Of a stretch of 7,553 nucleotides of DNA, positions 5,919 through 7,553 are shown piece after piece. Position 1 is the stretch's first letter. Each line of letters begins with the position of its first letter. Made by a program: the position numbers and the translations under genes. The stretch is from Burkholderiales bacterium UBA4615 (GTDB taxonomy: Bacteria > Pseudomonadota > Gammaproteobacteria > Burkholderiales > Burkholderiaceae_E). The stretch lies in assembly GCA_002386465.1 (NCBI GenBank), contig DGIT01000003.1, positions 1-7,553 on the forward strand, read 5' to 3'. The notes beneath the pieces are model-generated. The model ran no database searches and was not told where the DNA came from. It saw nothing but the letters and a program-made list of their open reading frames with translations.

Positions 5919-7553
5919 TCAGTCTTCTTTGATTGCGAACGGATTCTCTGCACCCTTGCCGTCGCTTGCGGCATCCTTGCTTTCGTCGCCCTTGATTTCG
6001 AAGCTCACATTGCTGGTATCCACATCGGTCTTCTTGCCGAGCCGGTCCAGAATCATGTTCGGAAAGGAGATCACCACCGCGAGCATGATGAGCTGCATGA
6101 TCACGAAGTGCACCGATCCCTTGTAGATCTCTGATGTGGGCACCTTGCGGATGGATTTTTTCGTGACCCGGTCGACATAGTCGTTGTTGGGTGCAACCGA
6201 GCGCAGGTAAAAGAGCGCAAATCCAAAGGGCGGCGTCAGGAAAGACGTCTGCAGGTTCATCGCCACGATGATTCCGAACCAGACCAGATCAATGCCGAGC
6301 TTATCGGCCACGGGTGCCAGCAAGGGCAGCAGAATGAAGGCAATCTCAAAGAAGTCGATGAAAAAGCCCAGTCCGAAGATCAGCAGGTTCACGAAGAGCA
6401 AAAAGCCCAGCTGGCCGCCCGGTAACTGATCGAACAGGTGTTCGACCCACTTCGGTCCGTCGACCGCCTGAAATGTCAGACTGAAGATGGTTGAACCCAC
6501 CAGCACGAACATGACGAAGCAGGAGAGCTTCGCTGTGGCATCCAGACCCTGGCGAAGCAGGGTGAAGTTGATGCGGCGCCGCACACTCGCCAGGACGAGT
6601 GCACCGGCGGCTCCCATGGCGCCGCCCTCGGTCGGGGTGGCAACGCCCAGGAAGATCGTCCCGAGGACCAGAAACACGAGCAGCAGCGGCGGGATCAGTA
6701 CGAAGGTCACCTGCTCGGCCAGGCGCGACAGCAGCCCCAGGCGCAAGACCCGGTTGAGCAGCGCCAGCACCAAGGCAAGCAGAACCCCCGCAGACATGGA
6801 CATGACGATGGTCTCGTCGAAGGGCACTTCAACCTCGGCGCCCTTGAGCGCCGTGAGCAGCGCGGCATAGTTCGCCTGCATCAGGCTCGCGGCTACGATG
6901 CACAGCACGAGCAGCACGACGAGCGAGGTATGACCGCTCGCCCCTGTTTCCTCCCGATAAATGCGCGCCTCCGGGGGCAGGGCGGGCACCCACGACGGCT
7001 TGATGATCGCCACAGCAAAAATGTAGAGGCAGTACAGTCCCACCAGCATGAATCCGGGCAGGAAGGCTGCCAGATACATATCACCCACGCTTCGGCCGAG
7101 CTGATCGGCGATCACGATCAGGACCAGAGACGGTGGAATGATCTGCGCGAGTGTGCCTGACGCTGTGATAGCGCCTGAGGCCAGCTGACGGTTGTATCCG
7201 TACCTCAGCATGATGGGCAGAGAGATGAGGCCCATCGAGATGACCGACGCCGCGACCACGCCTGTTGTCGCAGCCAGCATGGCGCCGACCAGGACAACGG
7301 CCAAAGCGACGCCTCCCCGGACCGGTCCAAACACCTGACCCACGGTTTCCAGCAAGTCCTCAGCCATTCCGCTGCGTTCAAGGATCAGTCCCATGAACGT
7401 GAAAAAGGGGATTGCAAGCAGGGTCTCGTTCTGCAGGATACCCACCAGACGCAAGGGAAGCGCCTGGGCCAGCGTCGCCGGGATGATGCCCAGTTCGATG
7501 CCGATGATGCCAAAGAACATGCCACAGGCTGCGAGGCTGAACGCCACTGGAAA
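5919..7553 (-). CDS. TRAP transporter large permease, DctM type (N-terminus beyond window edge)
   Basis: Membrane subunit of a tripartite ATP-independent periplasmic transporter, which uses an ion gradient to import organic acids or similar solutes delivered by a periplasmic binding protein. About 544 residues are visible. The first, FPVAFSLAACGMFFG, matches the segment normally near residue 20-30 of DctM, so little is missing; the GTG at 7547 is internal. Family marks include LLAIPFFTFMGLILERSGMAEDL, GGVALAVVLVGAMLAATTGVV, SGTLAQIIPPSLVLIVIADQ, ATPTEGGAMGAAGALVLA and FFIDFFEIAFILLPLLAP. Most of the chain is hydrophobic helices. It is longer than classical DctM (about 425-430), with an extra middle segment of charged loops and hydrophobic stretches (roughly 6670-6990) and a hydrophilic charged tail of about 41 residues (5922-6044). 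The small permease and binding protein would be expected to the right, outside the window. The substrate cannot be told from this subunit. Confidence 0.92.
   Translation of the reverse strand, partial: FPVAFSLAACGMFFGIIGIELGIIPATLAQALPLRLVGILQNETLLAIPFFTFMGLILERSGMAEDLLETVGQVFGPVRGGVALAVVLVGAMLAATTGVVAASVISMGLISLPIMLRYGYNRQLASGAITASGTLAQIIPPSLVLIVIADQLGRSVGDMYLAAFLPGFMLVGLYCLYIFAVAIIKPSWVPALPPEARIYREETGASGHTSLVVLLVLCIVAASLMQANYAALLTALKGAEVEVPFDETIVMSMSAGVLLALVLALLNRVLRLGLLSRLAEQVTFVLIPPLLLVFLVLGTIFLGVATPTEGGAMGAAGALVLASVRRRINFTLLRQGLDATAKLSCFVMFVLVGSTIFSLTFQAVDGPKWVEHLFDQLPGGQLGFLLFVNLLIFGLGFFIDFFEIAFILLPLLAPVADKLGIDLVWFGIIVAMNLQTSFLTPPFGFALFYLRSVAPNNDYVDRVTKKSIRKVPTSEIYKGSVHFVIMQLIMLAVVISFPNMILDRLGKKTDVDTSNVSFEIKGDESKDAASDGKGAENPFAIKED

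Noticed and set aside
5662..6126. Plus-strand open frame running from the lpdA end into the TRAP gene
   Set aside because: It overlaps the conserved lpdA C-terminus in another frame and the antisense of the TRAP gene, and shows no motif.
7545..7547. GTG as the start of the TRAP permease
   Set aside because: The residues before it (FP) continue the typical PVAFSLA segment of DctM, so the gene runs past the window edge.

Overview
The window looks like part of a betaproteobacterial chromosome. It is GC-rich, it carries a homodimeric-type pyruvate dehydrogenase E1 (AceE), and its dihydrolipoamide dehydrogenase has an N-terminal lipoyl domain, an arrangement known from Cupriavidus/Ralstonia PdhL and Neisseria P64k. 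The most specific marker is a small proteasome-like protein between the E2 and E3 genes. It matches my memory of the BPH family (betaproteobacterial proteasome homologue). I cannot name genus or species from sequence alone.

Layout. Positions 1-1887 (+) hold the C-terminal two thirds of aceE (E1); its start lies left of the window. Positions 1903-3282 (+) are aceF (E2, one lipoyl domain). Positions 3298-3897 (+) are the BPH-like N-terminal threonine hydrolase with a GTG start. A 101-bp gap with a run of in-phase 10-bp imperfect repeats follows. Positions 3999-5834 (+) are lpdA (E3 with its own lipoyl domain). An 84-bp convergent spacer contains an 8-bp GC-rich hairpin. Positions 5919-7553 (-) are the large permease (DctM type) of a TRAP transporter, whose N-terminus lies beyond the right edge. 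No stretch of more than 300 bases lacks a gene, and I saw no tRNA, rRNA, CRISPR array, insertion sequence or attachment site.

How the genes work together. E1 decarboxylates pyruvate and acetylates the lipoyl group on E2, E2 passes the acetyl group to CoA, and E3 reoxidises the dihydrolipoyl group with NAD+. The E2 and E3 lipoyl domains are near copies, about 89% identical in DNA over their first 147 bases by hand count, which points to recent duplication or gene conversion. The BPH-like gene sits 15 bp after aceF and so is probably co-transcribed with the complex. A self-compartmentalising hydrolase inside a PDH operon, with no unfoldase gene nearby, is the most intriguing feature. The TRAP gene faces the other way and looks functionally unrelated.
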